Source: Cherax quadricarinatus
Lineage: Eukaryota > Arthropoda > Malacostraca > Decapoda > Parastacidae
Direction: 5' to 3'
Assembly: GCF_038502225.1 (NCBI RefSeq)
Contig: NC_091378.1
Location: 1,660,244 to 1,724,243, forward strand
DNA: 64,000 nucleotides
In this document: positions 23,002-32,384 of the stretch, piece by piece
How positions within the stretch are numbered: the first letter of the stretch is position 1
Layout of the letters: every line of letters begins with the position of its first letter
Program-made: the position numbers and the translations under genes
The notes under the pieces: model-generated
The model's database searches: none
Told to the model about the DNA's origin: nothing
What the model saw: only the letters and a program-made list of their open reading frames with translations

Positions 23002-23348
23002 CAGCTAATACTCTTACTATTATTATTATTATTATTCGACCTACTAATACTCTATTATTATTATTATTATTATTATTATTCCAGCTACTAATACTCTTAC
23101 TATTATTATTATTATTATTATTATTCCAGCTACTAATACTCTTGCTATTATTATTGTTATTATTATTACTGCTGCCATTATAATTATTATTGCTGCTACT
23201 ACTACTACTGCTATTATTATTATAATTATTATTATTGCTGCTGCTACTATTACTGCTATTATTATTATTATTATTTCATTGTTATTATTGCTACTACTAC
23301 TACTGCTATTATTATTACTACTGCTACTACTGCTATTATTATTACTGC
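22971..23348. repeat. ATT/ACT/GCT trinucleotide compound microsatellite
   Basis: Long (TAT)n runs broken by CCAGCTACTAATACTCTTAC segments that recur three times (about 23000, 23080, 23125), later mixing with CTG and CTA triplets. Confidence 0.93.
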
Positions 23349-23512
23349 TACGTAATGGTCAGGCAAGGCCTGAAAACTGGGAGGTAATCAAGGGAAGGAT
23401 CTTAGCCCAAGTAGGTGGAGTCAAGAGTCCTTCTTGGGAATCAAGGTCCTCCCTTGAAGGAACCAGGAATAGTGTGTCCATACTAGGCAACAAGTGTACA
23501 AACTACTGAGTC

Positions 23513-23664
23513 AACACAGCGAACACAGTGAATACCGGAAACACAACGAACATAGTAAATGCAGGGAACACGCCGAACACAGTGAAGGCAGTGAATGCAG
23601 GGAATACAGTGAATAAAAGAAAACACAGACATTGAACACAGTGAAAACAGTGAACGCAGTAAAC

Positions 23665-23668
<4 letters not shown>
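23513..23668. repeat. Degenerate 9-bp minisatellite GAACACAGT
   Basis: About 16 variants of GAACACAGT, such as GAATACAGT, GAACGCAGT and GAACATAGT, in loose tandem. Confidence 0.8.

Positions 23669-23738
<70 letters not shown>
23669..23738. repeat. (TA)n microsatellite
   Basis: About 35 uninterrupted TA units. Confidence 0.97.
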
Positions 23739-23740
<2 letters not shown>

Positions 23741-23928
23741 CCATGGGGAAGTGGAACAGAATTCTTCCTTCGTAAGCCATGCGTGTTGTAAGTGGCGACT
23801 AAAATGCCAGGAGCAAGGAGCTAGTAACCCCTTCTCCTGTATATATTACTAAATGTAAAAGGAGAAACTTTCGTTTTTCCTTCTTGGGCCACCCTGCCCT
23901 CGGTGGGATACTGCCGGTGTGTTGAAAG

Positions 23929-23930
<2 letters not shown>
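23739..23930. mobile_element. Interspersed repeat lying between two (TA)n tracts
   Basis: Starts ATCCATGGGGAAGTGGAAC, contains CCATGCGTGTTGTAAGTGGC, CTTCTCCTGTATATATTAC, GGCCACCCTGCC and GGTGTGTTGAAAGAAAATA, and then runs straight into (TA)n. From memory this is a very common decapod genomic repeat. In this window there is one copy, so only its position in a split (TA)n is seen directly. Confidence 0.5.

Positions 23931-24018
<88 letters not shown>
23931..24018. repeat. (TA)n microsatellite
   Basis: About 43 TA units. Confidence 0.97.
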
Positions 24019-24020
<2 letters not shown>

Positions 24021-24342
24021 TGAATATGCACACACACTTTCATAAGCCAGTGAGGGAGTCATCATACCATCAAGACAAGTGTCAGAAGACATCTCCGTGT
24101 TTCCTGGCGAACAAAACACCGTCACTTTCACTCCCAGTAGAGAGTTACCAGAGTGAAGACACAACTACTGTAATTGAAGAGGAGCTAATTGTTCTTTTAA
24201 TTATCATAATTAGATACAACGTAACGCACGAAGACCTTTACACAACACCTGATTACCTCCAGCAGGTCTGGAGTTGTCTTACACATGGTTTGTCCAGGAC
24301 GTGGCCTCCCGCAGGTCTGGAATTATATTTAAATGCAAGATA

Positions 24343-24545
24343 TGACTTCTAGGCGTAAGGAGACCTAGACTGTTCATCACCTTCCCTTCGTACATAACGG
24401 GATTCACCAACAAACCTCTGGTTGTCCTCAAGAGAAAACTTGATAAGTTCAAGTCAGGTCTTGGGGAGAGGCGGTCCGCGGGGGCGTTGACCCCAAAAAA
24501 TCTGCTCAAGGTCAACGTAGGTTTACAGGGGGGGGGGCGTAGAAA
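24343..24545 (+). mobile_element. RT C-terminal fragment of non-LTR family 2 with 3' block
   Basis: From 24352 the plus frame reads GVRRPRLFITFPSYITGF and then TNKPLVVLKRKLDKF. This fits the end of a LINE RT ORF, where a PRLFN...NIT-(N/T)-PL-VFK-LDKFL segment is usual. Codons continue into the GCGGTCCGCGGGGGCGTTGA block shared with the other family-2 fragments. The frame is closed upstream by TGA at about 24343, so only the tail remains. Confidence 0.65.
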
Positions 24546-24595
24546 TATAGGGAAAAAAATTACCATACTTTTCTTCGGCATTATTCTCAATCCAA

Positions 24596-24756
24596 GCTAA
24601 AGAGTTTTAATGGGGTGGAGGGGTGAGCCAGTGGAAGGTCTTGGTCAGATGACCAAAATCTGAAGTTGCGGGTTGTCATATGACTAAGACCCGCGTCAGG
24701 AAGCAATTGTCCTGTTTCCTGACCAAACTTACCTAACCTAACCTAATCAATCCAAG
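24596..24756 (+). mobile_element. Interspersed repeat R2, fullest copy
   Basis: Contains GGGGTGAGCCAGTGGAAGG, CATATGACTAAGACCCGCGT and CAGGAAGCAATTGTCCTG, ending in CTTACCTAACCTAACCTAA. Shares order and wording with 49355-49490 and, inverted, 22255-22405. Confidence 0.75.
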
Positions 24757-24873
24757 ACCTTCCGCTATAGTAAGCTGGTCTCATCACTGAGCTACTCCAT
24801 ACGGCCACCACCCCACAAGATGGAGCAATATCCATAAGGATTCCTAACCAATTGGATTTATGGTGTAACGTGG

Positions 24874-24876
<3 letters not shown>

Positions 24877-24949
<73 letters not shown>
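24877..24949. repeat. (GA)n microsatellite
   Basis: About 35 uninterrupted GA units. Confidence 0.97.
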
Positions 24950-24952
<3 letters not shown>

Positions 24953-25007
24953 GTATTATATGCACGTTACTTTAAATGTCAAGAACTGATTTTAAATAGT
25001 CTAGTAT

Positions 25008-25370
25008 CTTGGTAGCTGGCTGGGGTGGCTGGCTGTGTGGCTGGCTGTGTGGCTGGCTGTGTGGCTGGCTGGGTGGCTGGCTGGGTGGCTGGCTGGGTGG
25101 CTGGCTGGGTGGCTGGCTAGGTGGGTGGCTGGGTAGCTGGCTGGGGTGGCTGGCTGTGTGGCTGGCTGGGTGGGTGGCTGGGTGGCTGGCTGGGTGGCTG
25201 GCTTTTGTGGCTGGGTGGCTGGCTTTTGTGGCTGGGTGGCTGGCTGTGTGGCTGGGTGGCTGGCTGGGTGGCTGGGTGGCTGGGTGGTTGGCTGGCTGGC
25301 TGGCTAACTGGCTTTCTGGCCAACTGGATGACTAGCTAGGTAGCTGGCTTCCTAGCTGGTTAGCCTGCCT
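25008..25370. repeat. GGCTGGCTGGGT (4/12-bp) minisatellite
   Basis: Built on GGCT and GGGT tetramers, mostly grouped in twelves; variants have GTGT or TTTTGTGGCT. It decays into GCTAACTGGC-type units from 25300. Trp/Gly/Leu-rich frames are artefacts of the period. Confidence 0.92.
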
Positions 25371-25465
25371 CGCCAACACCTTCCCAATAATTACGAAGTG
25401 AAAAGCGGAACTCCGTTTTCCATCCTCAATCTAGTTTTAAAAAACAACACTAGGATGTTACTCAG

Positions 25466-25550
25466 GTCGCTAAGGTTAATTAGGGATTACTGAGCACTTC
25501 AGCGAGGTTAATTAGGGATTAAGGAGCACCTCAGTGAGGTTAATTAGTAC
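25466..25550. repeat. Direct repeat of GGTTAATTAGGGATTA, 2-3 copies
   Basis: GGTTAATTAGGGATTACTGA, GGTTAATTAGGGATTAAGGA and a third GGTTAATTAG, separated by GCAC(T/C)TCAG(C/T)GA. Confidence 0.8.
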
Positions 25551-25869
25551 ACAACACTCGCCCCCGTCATCTTACCTATCTACTACACCAGGGTCATCAT
25601 GGCTGCATGTCATGTTTACCACCCATCGAGAATATTTTAATACCTGTAGATTACTGGTTTATAGAACCAACAGGTTGATGAATCAGCCAGTAGCTTCCAC
25701 TTCAGCATATTTCAAATATGGTAGTGGTGATGCTGACTGACAGTACACTGGCAGGGTACGCCTTAAGCGACCCAGTCTTGTGGCGGGGCAGCGTTATAGC
25801 CAAGTTCAAACTATGCTGACATCCATTCTTCTCTGTACTGGACTGAGAAAGCAACAGGTTGTCGAAAAC

Positions 25870-26000
25870 TTTCCCAGTAACAACCTGTCTGATCAGATCC
25901 TGAGCCACTGGGAGGCCTGGTCAAGGGCTGGGCCCCAGGGGAGTTGACCCCTGGAACACCCTCCAGGCAGACTCCAGGGAGGTAGACCCAAGTGTTGTAC
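25870..26000 (+). mobile_element. 3' end fragment of non-LTR family 2
   Basis: TCTGATCAGATCCTGAGCCA, GGGAGGCCTGGTCAAGGGC, GAGTTGACCCCTGGAACACC and CTCCAGGCAGACTCCAGGGA. Same block order as 20465-20585. Confidence 0.65.
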
Positions 26001-26089
26001 AAGTGTCTAATTTATCAACTTTAATATCTAAAATAGGGATTCAAGTGAACTCCCACTGTATACACACACAGGTATGTCCCGTGTGAAGG

Positions 26090-26222
26090 TGGGGTTAATC
26101 ACAGTAACAGTGACCACTGGAACTATACTCAGTCACAGTAGCAACAGCCAATGGAACTAATCACAGTAGCAGTGACCACTGGAACTAAGGTCAATCACAG
26201 AAGCAGTAACCACTGGCTCACA
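26090..26222. repeat. ~36-bp degenerate tandem repeat, four units
   Basis: Units carry AATCACAGTAGCAGTGACCA followed by CTGGAACTA, with changes in each copy. Confidence 0.8.
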
Positions 26223-26462
26223 TGTACTATGCTGAGTGATTCCAATGTGCTCTTCCACTTCTCACGTCCCTTATAAAGTTGTCCTATGGGTGGAGTCACT
26301 TCCAGCATCCTTCCTCTCATTCTGGCCCAGCATCATGCACTCTCGTGTCTTGCTCCTCTGAGTGGCCTCTCGCTATCTTAGACTTGCACACAGGTAATGT
26401 AGAGATAAATGGTATAAAATACCAACATGGTGGAAAAATAAACACAAATGCGGTATAATGCT

Positions 26463-26604
26463 ATTCTTCATTGACTCCGTTTCACCCACACAGTGGACTT
26501 TATCATCACAAACAGAACTATATACTCGTGTACTCTTTACCCAGGTAGATCTGTTTGTGAGTTGATAAAGCCCACTGTGTGGGCGAAATGTTGTCAATAA
26601 AGGA
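26463..26604. repeat. Inverted pair of the GGCGAAA module
   Basis: Left arm (26463-26516) and right arm (26550-26604) are inverse copies of about 50 bp. Right arm: CTGTTTGTGAGTTGATAAA, GCCCACTGTGTGGGC, GAAATGTTGTCAATAAAGG. Left arm read on the minus strand: CTGTTTGTGATGATAAA, GTCCACTGTGTGGGT, GAAACGGAGTCAATGAAG. Both keep a six-base-pair stem although two positions of one side differ. Confidence 0.85.
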
Positions 26605-26825
26605 TTCCATTATCCTGGACGTGTGTATTTACTCTGTGGACACGGTCAAAGGGGTCAGTGTCTGGTACTTAGTGTAATATATAACAGATGGTCTCAAGGT
26701 CACGGCAGGTTACCTGTCTGGGTTCATCCTCACCTGACTTTATACCGTCGTAGCTACAAATTTAATAGTAATATTCTATGCTAAAGCTTGAAGCAAGTTG
26801 TGTGCCACAAAGCTTAGTTTTTAAC

Positions 26826-26935
26826 CTTGGCCTCCTGAACCTAACTGGAGTATACCTGGAGGGGGTTTCGGGTGTCAACGTCCCCGCGGCTCGGTCCGTG
26901 ACCATGCCTCATAGTGGATCGGGGCCTGAGTCAAC
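26826..26935 (-). mobile_element. 3' end fragment of non-LTR family 2, inverted
   Basis: ACCTGGAGGGGGTTTCGGGT, GTCAACGTCCCCGCGGCTC and GGTCCGTGACCATGCCTC are the inverse of the blocks at 20465 and 25870. Confidence 0.6.
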
Positions 26936-27039
26936 GGAAGAGACTTATCGGCTTATTCTGAGGATACTGGTATTGGCCTTAAATCGAGTATCGTTACCGG
27001 CCAAAAAACAAATGATGTCCCCTCATTAGCAGTAGTCGT

Positions 27040-27345
27040 TGTTTGCTCTATATTTACTCTTCAAATTGTGTATAAAGGTCCTGTCCATAATATTATCCAA
27101 TTTATTCCACTTTTTCGTCACTCTAAGACTGAAAAAATACTTAATAAAATCCTTTACAGTCATTTACGATTTTAGCTTCTACCGTGAAGCCTTATCCCTG
27201 GTCCTCTCATGTTAAATGACATCTTCCTATCGTGAAATGATCATGTCGTGGTCGTGTCTCCCCTGAATCTTCTGTTCTTCAAGTTTAGCTTCCTTTATTC
27301 ACTCATCAGAGTGTATCCTCCTTAGTTCCGAAACTAGTTCTGGTC
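27040..27345 (-). mobile_element. Decayed RT C-terminal fragment of non-LTR family 1
   Basis: On the minus strand the sequence TTAAGTATTTTTTCAGTCTT, followed by AGAGTGACGAAAAAGTGGAA, corresponds to the codons for RKYFFSHRVVSK and W at 44221-44262. Upstream, CAGGGGAGACACGACCACGA and GAGAGGACCAGGGATAAGG match the GDTGTRGH stretch. Frame breaks and stops show it is dead. Confidence 0.6.
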
Positions 27346-27450
27346 GTGAAAATGGTTATCTTCCAATTTCTGGATATGCTTGACCAGATGTGAAGTCAGT
27401 TCCCAAAATTCGTAATAAACGAATGTAACTACAGCGTCTTTACCACTCTG

Positions 27451-28985
27451 TACTGCAGTGGCTGTAGCGCTGGGCTGTAGTACTGGGCTGTAGCGCTGGG
27501 CTGTAGTACTGGGCTGTAGCGCTGGGCTGTAGTACTGGGCTGTAGTACTGGGCTGTAGCGCTGGGCTGTAGCGTTGGGTTGTAGCGCTGGGCTGTAGCGC
27601 TGGGCTGTAGCGCTGGGCTGTAGTACTGGGCTGTAGCGCTGGGCTGTAGCGTTGGGTTGTAGCGCTGGGCTGTAGTACTGGGCTGTAGTGCTGGGCTGTA
27701 GTACTGGGCTGTAGCGCTGGGCTGTAGCGCTGGGCTGTAGTACTGGGCTGTAGTACTGGGCTGTAGCGCTGGGCTGTAGCGCTGGGCTGTAGTACTGGGC
27801 TGTAGTACTGGGCTGTAGTACTGGGCTGTAGCGCTGGGCTGTAGTTCTGGGCTGTAGTACTGGGCTGTAGTGCTGGGCTGTAGTACTGGGCTGTAGTGCT
27901 GGGCTGTAGTGCTGGGCTGTAGTACTGGGCTGTAGCGCTGGGCTGTAGCGCTGGGCTGTAGTACTGGGCTGTAGTGCTGGGCTGTAGTACTGGGCTGTAG
28001 TGCTGGGCTGTAGTACTGTGCTGTAGCGCTGGGCTGTAGCGTTGGGTTGTAGCGCTGGGCTGTAGTACTGGGCTGTAGTGCTGGGCTGTAGTACTGGGCT
28101 GTAGCGCTGGGCTGTAGCGTTGGGCTGTAGCGCTGGGCTGTAGTACTGGGCTGTAGTGCTGGGCTGTAGTACTGGGCTGTAGCGCTGGGCTGTAGTACTG
28201 GGCTGTAGCGCTGGGCTGTAGCGTTGGGCTGTAGCGCTGGGCTGTAGCATTGGGCTGTAGCGCTGGGCTGTAGCGCTGGGCTGTAGCATTGGGCTGTAGC
28301 GCTGGGCTGTAGCGTTGGGCTGTAGCGCTGGGCTGTAGCGTTGGGCTGTAGTGCTGGGCTGCAGCGTTGGGCTGTAGCGCTGGGCTGTAGCGTTGGGCTG
28401 TAGCGCTGGGCTGTAGCGCTGGGCTGTAGCGTTGGGCTGTAGCGTTGGGCTGTAGCGCTGGGCTGTAGCGTTGGGCTGTAGCGCTGGGCTGTAGCGCTGG
28501 GCTGTAGCGTTGGGCTGTAGCGCTGGGCTGTAGCGCTGGGCTGTAGCGCTGGGCTGTAGCGTTGGGCTGTGGCGCTGGGCTGTAGCGCTGGGCTGTAGCG
28601 CTGGGCTGTAGCGTTGGGCTGTAGCGCTGGGCTGTAGCGTTGGGCTGTAGCGCTGGGCTGTAGCTTTGGGCTGTAGCGCTGGGCTGTAGCGTTGGGCTGT
28701 AGCGCTGGGCTGTAGCGCTGGGCTGTAGAGCTGGGCTGTAGCGTTGGGCTGTAGCGCTGGGCTGTAGCGCTGGGCTGTAGCGTTGGGCTGTAGCGCTGGG
28801 CTGTAGCGCTGGGCTGTAGCGCTGGGCTGTAGCGCTGGGCTGTAGCGCTGGGCTGTAGCGCTGGGCTGTAGCGCTGGGCTGTAGCGCTGGGCTGTAGCGT
28901 TGGGCTGTAGCGTTGGGCTGTAGCGCTGGGCTGTAGCGCTGGGCTGTAGCACTGGGCTGTAGCGCTGGGCTGTAGCGTTGGGCTG
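27451..28985. repeat. 13-bp minisatellite GGGCTGTAGCGCT, about 118 units
   Basis: Subtypes are GCGCT, GTACT, GTGCT and GCGTT endings. GTACT types concentrate in 27470-28200 and GCGTT types in 28200-28970. A minus-strand frame of 569 codons is open because three units make 13 codons without a stop; its repeat (QP-ATAQRYSPAL) has no independent support. Confidence 0.95.
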
Positions 28986-29016
28986 GAGATCTAAGAACTG
29001 ATAGCCGAGTGATGGT

Positions 29017-29328
29017 GTATAATAATAATAATAATCTTTATTTCTACAAGTACATTTAGAACGTGTAAAGACCATAGCTGTGATCAACAACATACTACTA
29101 TATAGAAAGTTCCTTGTTATGCAGAGCATTTCCCGCAAATTAGGTCAGTTTTCTCCCAGGATGCGACCCACACCAGTCTGATAACACCCAGGTACCTACT
29201 TACTGCTAGGTGAACATGAACAGGTGTCTTAGGGAAACACATCCTAAATGTTTCTAGCCTTACCGGGGATCGACCCCCAGACCTCAGTGTGAGCTACACG
29301 CACTACCAACCCAGCTACGAGACACCTA
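29017..29328 (-). mobile_element. tRNA-derived SINE, inverted, with ATT tail
   Basis: On the minus strand: CGTAGCTGGGTTGGTAGTGC (A-box region TAGCTGGGTTGG), GGTCGATCCCC (B box), AAATGCTCTGCATAACAAGG, CCATAGCTATGGTC-like body, then CTTGTAGAAATAAAGATTAT and an (ATT)n tail. The order matches the plus-strand copy at 47975-48245 throughout. Pol III boxes at the 5' end and a simple-sequence tail are the hallmark of a tRNA-SINE. Confidence 0.8.
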
Positions 29329-29500
29329 CATGTTTTAAAAGTCGTCGTGTTTACGTTTTTGACAGCGGATTTTGTGTTTATCAGCGAAATGTTAAAATAC
29401 CGGCTGGCTGTGTATGTGTTCTACTTTGTGTTGGGTTATTTGTCATACTCTCAATGCTGTTTATGCTGCGCTTGTGATAGACAGTATAATAACAACCTAT

Positions 29501-29573
29501 GTGATATGTCAAGATATCTTATTAATGAAAATAAGATACCAGACATATCAAGCAAATTTCCTAAATTTGCTTG
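29501..29573. other. Two adjacent strong hairpins
   Basis: TGATATGTC and TATCTTATT pair with AATAAGATA and GACATATCA (29502-29550), leaving a small internal loop and a six-base apex. The next sequence, CAAGCAAATTT-cct-AAATTTGCTTG (29549-29573), is a perfect 11-bp-arm palindrome. They lie inside a 79-codon open frame (29347-29583) that I do not regard as a gene. Confidence 0.8.
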
Positions 29574-29689
29574 TAACTGGTAAGTGAACTGTAGATATAA
29601 ATTCAGATGTACTCCTGTAAACCCTCTTGGAGGCCTAGTTCCTAGGCCTACTGTGTATAAATATATTATTGCACTACCATCCACAGGAT

Positions 29690-29875
29690 GGACATGATGT
29701 GCACAATAAACTAGCCACTACCATCCACAAGACTGATGGACTGAAGACATCGACACAAGACTGAGGGACTGATTACCTCAAACTCCTCCTATTCCACCTT
29801 TTTCTGCCGTGGACTGTGGCGAAACGTTTCCAGAATAAAGATACCCAAATGTTCCAAAAGTGTCTCATTTATCAG
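29690..29875 (+). mobile_element. GGCGAAACGTTT / AATAAAGATACCC module, copy
   Basis: GACTGAGGGACTGATTACCT, CAAACTCCTCCTATTCCACC, GTGGCGAAACGTTTCC and AATAAAGATACCCAAATGTT, ending GTGTCTCATTTATC. Aligns end to end with 49020-49256. AATAAA may be a poly(A) signal of a retroelement end. Confidence 0.7.
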
Positions 29876-29879
29876 GAAA

Positions 29880-30080
29880 CGGCTTGAGAAACCAAGTTTC
29901 CCGTTGAAGACAGCCAGGGACCTCTTGGTAGCTTCCCTCGTGTATGAAGTGAAGGTGTGCATACGTCTTGGTTCCTTTACATTTATTATCTCTACTGCAC
30001 TCGTTGCATGTTTTGCTTTTCACTGGAGGTACTTTGCACCATCTGCCAAGTCTCTTGTTTACTTCTGATGTGTTGCTCTC
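29880..30080 (-). mobile_element. Decayed RT C-terminal fragment of non-LTR family 2
   Basis: GACAGCCAGGGACCTCTTGG and GTAGCTTCCCTCGTGTATGA correspond to AACAGCTAGGATTTTGCTGG and TAATTTCCTTTATGCACGAT at 35126-35160; CACCATCTGCCAAGTCTCTT corresponds to CACTGTCTGCCAAGCTTCTT at 35240-35260. No frame is kept. Confidence 0.6.
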
Positions 30081-30224
30081 GTTGCAGCGTTGCTCCGTGT
30101 TGTTGCCACGTCTGTTTCTGGTGCTGGGGTATTGAGGTCAGCCCAAGACTGACTTAAGTCTACAAGTAACATCCACACTGGGGAATTAGCTATATATCAA
30201 GGCAAAATAATGATGATAATACAT

Positions 30225-30415
30225 GCACCTCCACTTCCTCCTGCTGCTCCTTCTCTTCTTCCTGTTGCTGCTCCTCCTTCTCCTCTTCTTCTTCCTGCCT
30301 TTCTTCCCACTCCTGCTCTTGTTGCTGCTGCTCCTCTTATTCCCCCTCCTCTCATGTTTCTCTTCTTCCTCCTACTCCTTATCTTCATCCTCCTATTATT
30401 GTTGTTCATCTAAGT
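30225..30415. repeat. Pyrimidine-rich CTC/CTT/CTG tract
   Basis: Irregular mix of CTC, CTT and CTG triplets, nearly free of purine runs on the plus strand. Low-complexity. Confidence 0.85.
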
Positions 30416-30559
30416 CTTCCCGACACGTCATAAATGCTAAAACCACATCACAACACTGGCTATAAATGTAGTCATTTGATCAACAGTGATGAGTGAAAGA
30501 TGAGAAGGTTCCCTTAGAGGCAGACACCGCTGGGAGATCCTGTTGTCGAGACAATGTGA

Positions 30560-31880
30560 GCCCTTGTGTTGGTACTCACATACCTGACCTCACCAACACT
30601 TACAGTGAGTCCTTGTGTTGGTACTCACATACCTGACCTCACCAACACTTACTCACAGTGTGAGCCCTTGTGTTGGTACTCACATACCTGACCTCACCAA
30701 CACTTACTCACAGTGAGTCCTTGTGTTGGTACTCACATACCTGACCTCACCAACACTTACTCACAGTGTGAGCCCTTGTGTTGGTACTCACATACCTGAC
30801 CTCACCAACACTTACTCACAGTGAGTCCTTGTGTTGGTACTCACATACCTGACCTCACCAACACTTACTCACAGTGTGAGCCCTTGTGTTGGTACTCACA
30901 TACCTGACCTCACCAACACTTACTCACAGTGTGAGCCCTTGTGTTGGTACTCACATACCTGACCTCACCAACACTTACTCACAGTGTGAGTCCTTGTGTT
31001 GGTACTCACATACCTGACCTCACCAACACTTACTCACAGTGAGTCCTTGTGTTGGTACTCACATACCTGACCTCACCAACACTTACTCACAGTGTGAGCC
31101 CTTGTGTTGGTACTCACATACCTGACCTCACCAACACTTACAGTGTGAGTCCTTGTGTTGGTACTCACATACCTGACCTCACCAACACTTACTCACAGTG
31201 TGAGCCCTTGTGTTGGTACTCACATACCTGACCTCACCAACACTTACTCACAGTGTGAGCCCTTGTGTTGGTACTTACATACCTGACCTCACCAACACTT
31301 ACAGTGTGAGTCCTTGTGTTGGTACTCACATACCTGACCTCACCAACACTTACAGTGTGAGTCCTTGTGTTGGTACTCACATACCTGACCTCACCAACAC
31401 TTACAGTGTGAGCCCTTGTGTTGGTACTCACATACCTGACCTCACCAACACTTACAGTGTGAGCCCTTGTGTTGGTACTCACATACCTGACCTCACCAAC
31501 ACTTACTCACAGTGTGAGCCCTTGTGTTGGTACTCACATACCTGACCTCACCAACACTTACTCACAGTGTGAGCCCTTGTGTTGGTACTCACATACCTGA
31601 CCTCACCAACACTTACTCACAGTGTGAGCCCTTGTGTTGGTACTCACATACCTGACCTCACCAACACTTACTCACAGTGTGAGCCCTTGTGTTGGTACTT
31701 ACATACCTGACCTCACCAACACTTACAGTGTGAGTCCTTGTGTTGGTACTCACATACCTGACCTCACCAACACTTACAGTGTGAGTCCTTGTGTTGGTAC
31801 TCACATACCTGACCTCACCAACACTTACAGTGTGAGCCCTTGTGTTGGTACTCACATACCTGACCTCACCAACACTTACC
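30560..31880. repeat. ~55-bp minisatellite, about 25 units
   Basis: Units carry GTGTTGGTACTCACATACC, TGACCTCACCAACACTTAC and CAGTGTGAGCCCTT or CAGTGAGTCCTT. Length variants of 49, 51, 53 and 55 bp come from presence or absence of TCACAG or TG. A block at 31185-31540 is repeated at 31610-31850 with the same order of length variants. Confidence 0.95.
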
Positions 31881-31944
31881 CACCTCCTCTGACACATCTA
31901 CCTCCACCATCAACAACACAACCTTGATGCTGGTGAAGGGCTCT

Positions 31945-32075
31945 TGATTCAAGGAACTGGAGCCACCCTCAATTTCCTCGAGTCAAATTTGATTAACTCC
32001 CATTTTCCAGGAGCTGCATGGCCTCCTGGGAGTTTAGCGCTTCCCCACGATGATAACAGCACACACAACAACAAC
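31945..32075 (+). mobile_element. Probable interspersed repeat ending in GATGATAA
   Basis: CTTGATTCAAGGAACTGGAG, TCGAGTCAAATTTGATTAAC, CCTGGGAGTTTAGCGCTTCC and CCACGATGATAA. From memory a common decapod repeat; there is only one copy here so it rests on recall. Confidence 0.4.
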
Positions 32076-32099
32076 AGTGTGACAGTTTATTCAGACACA

Positions 32100-32262
32100 C
32101 ATACATACAGGGCGAGGCCAGGAGCTGTGACTCGACCCCTGCAACCAAAACTAGGTGATTACGGCTTTAATAAAATGTATGCCAGGGCTCCCAACGCTAA
32201 GAGAAACAGGGCTCTGTCACTTAAGAGACAGGCCAGGAGCTGAAACACGACTCCTGTAACCA
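32100..32262 (+). mobile_element. 3' end fragment of non-LTR family 1
   Basis: AGGCCAGGAGCTGTGACTCG, ACCCCTGCAACCA and ACTAGGTGATTAC match 44376-44420. A second partial copy, AGGCCAGGAGCTGAAACACG, follows at 32230. Confidence 0.65.
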
Positions 32263-32384
32263 ACAGATGATGAACCCTCCACTAATTGACCTTTCTAAAG
32301 TTACACTGAGATTCCATAATTACGTCGCATTTCAAGGAATTAATTATATTTGGGTAATCTAACTCCTAATGAGTTTAATTAGCT

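Noticed and set aside
27429..29138. 569-codon minus-strand protein with a YSPALQPSATAQR-type repeat
   Set aside because: A 13-bp array read in triplets; the ends run into a SINE and single-copy DNA without any domain.
29347..29583. 79-codon gene with a Cys-rich centre and a following GTAAGT
   Set aside because: Short, overlaps two hairpins, lies among transposon fragments; a GTAAGT occurs often by chance.
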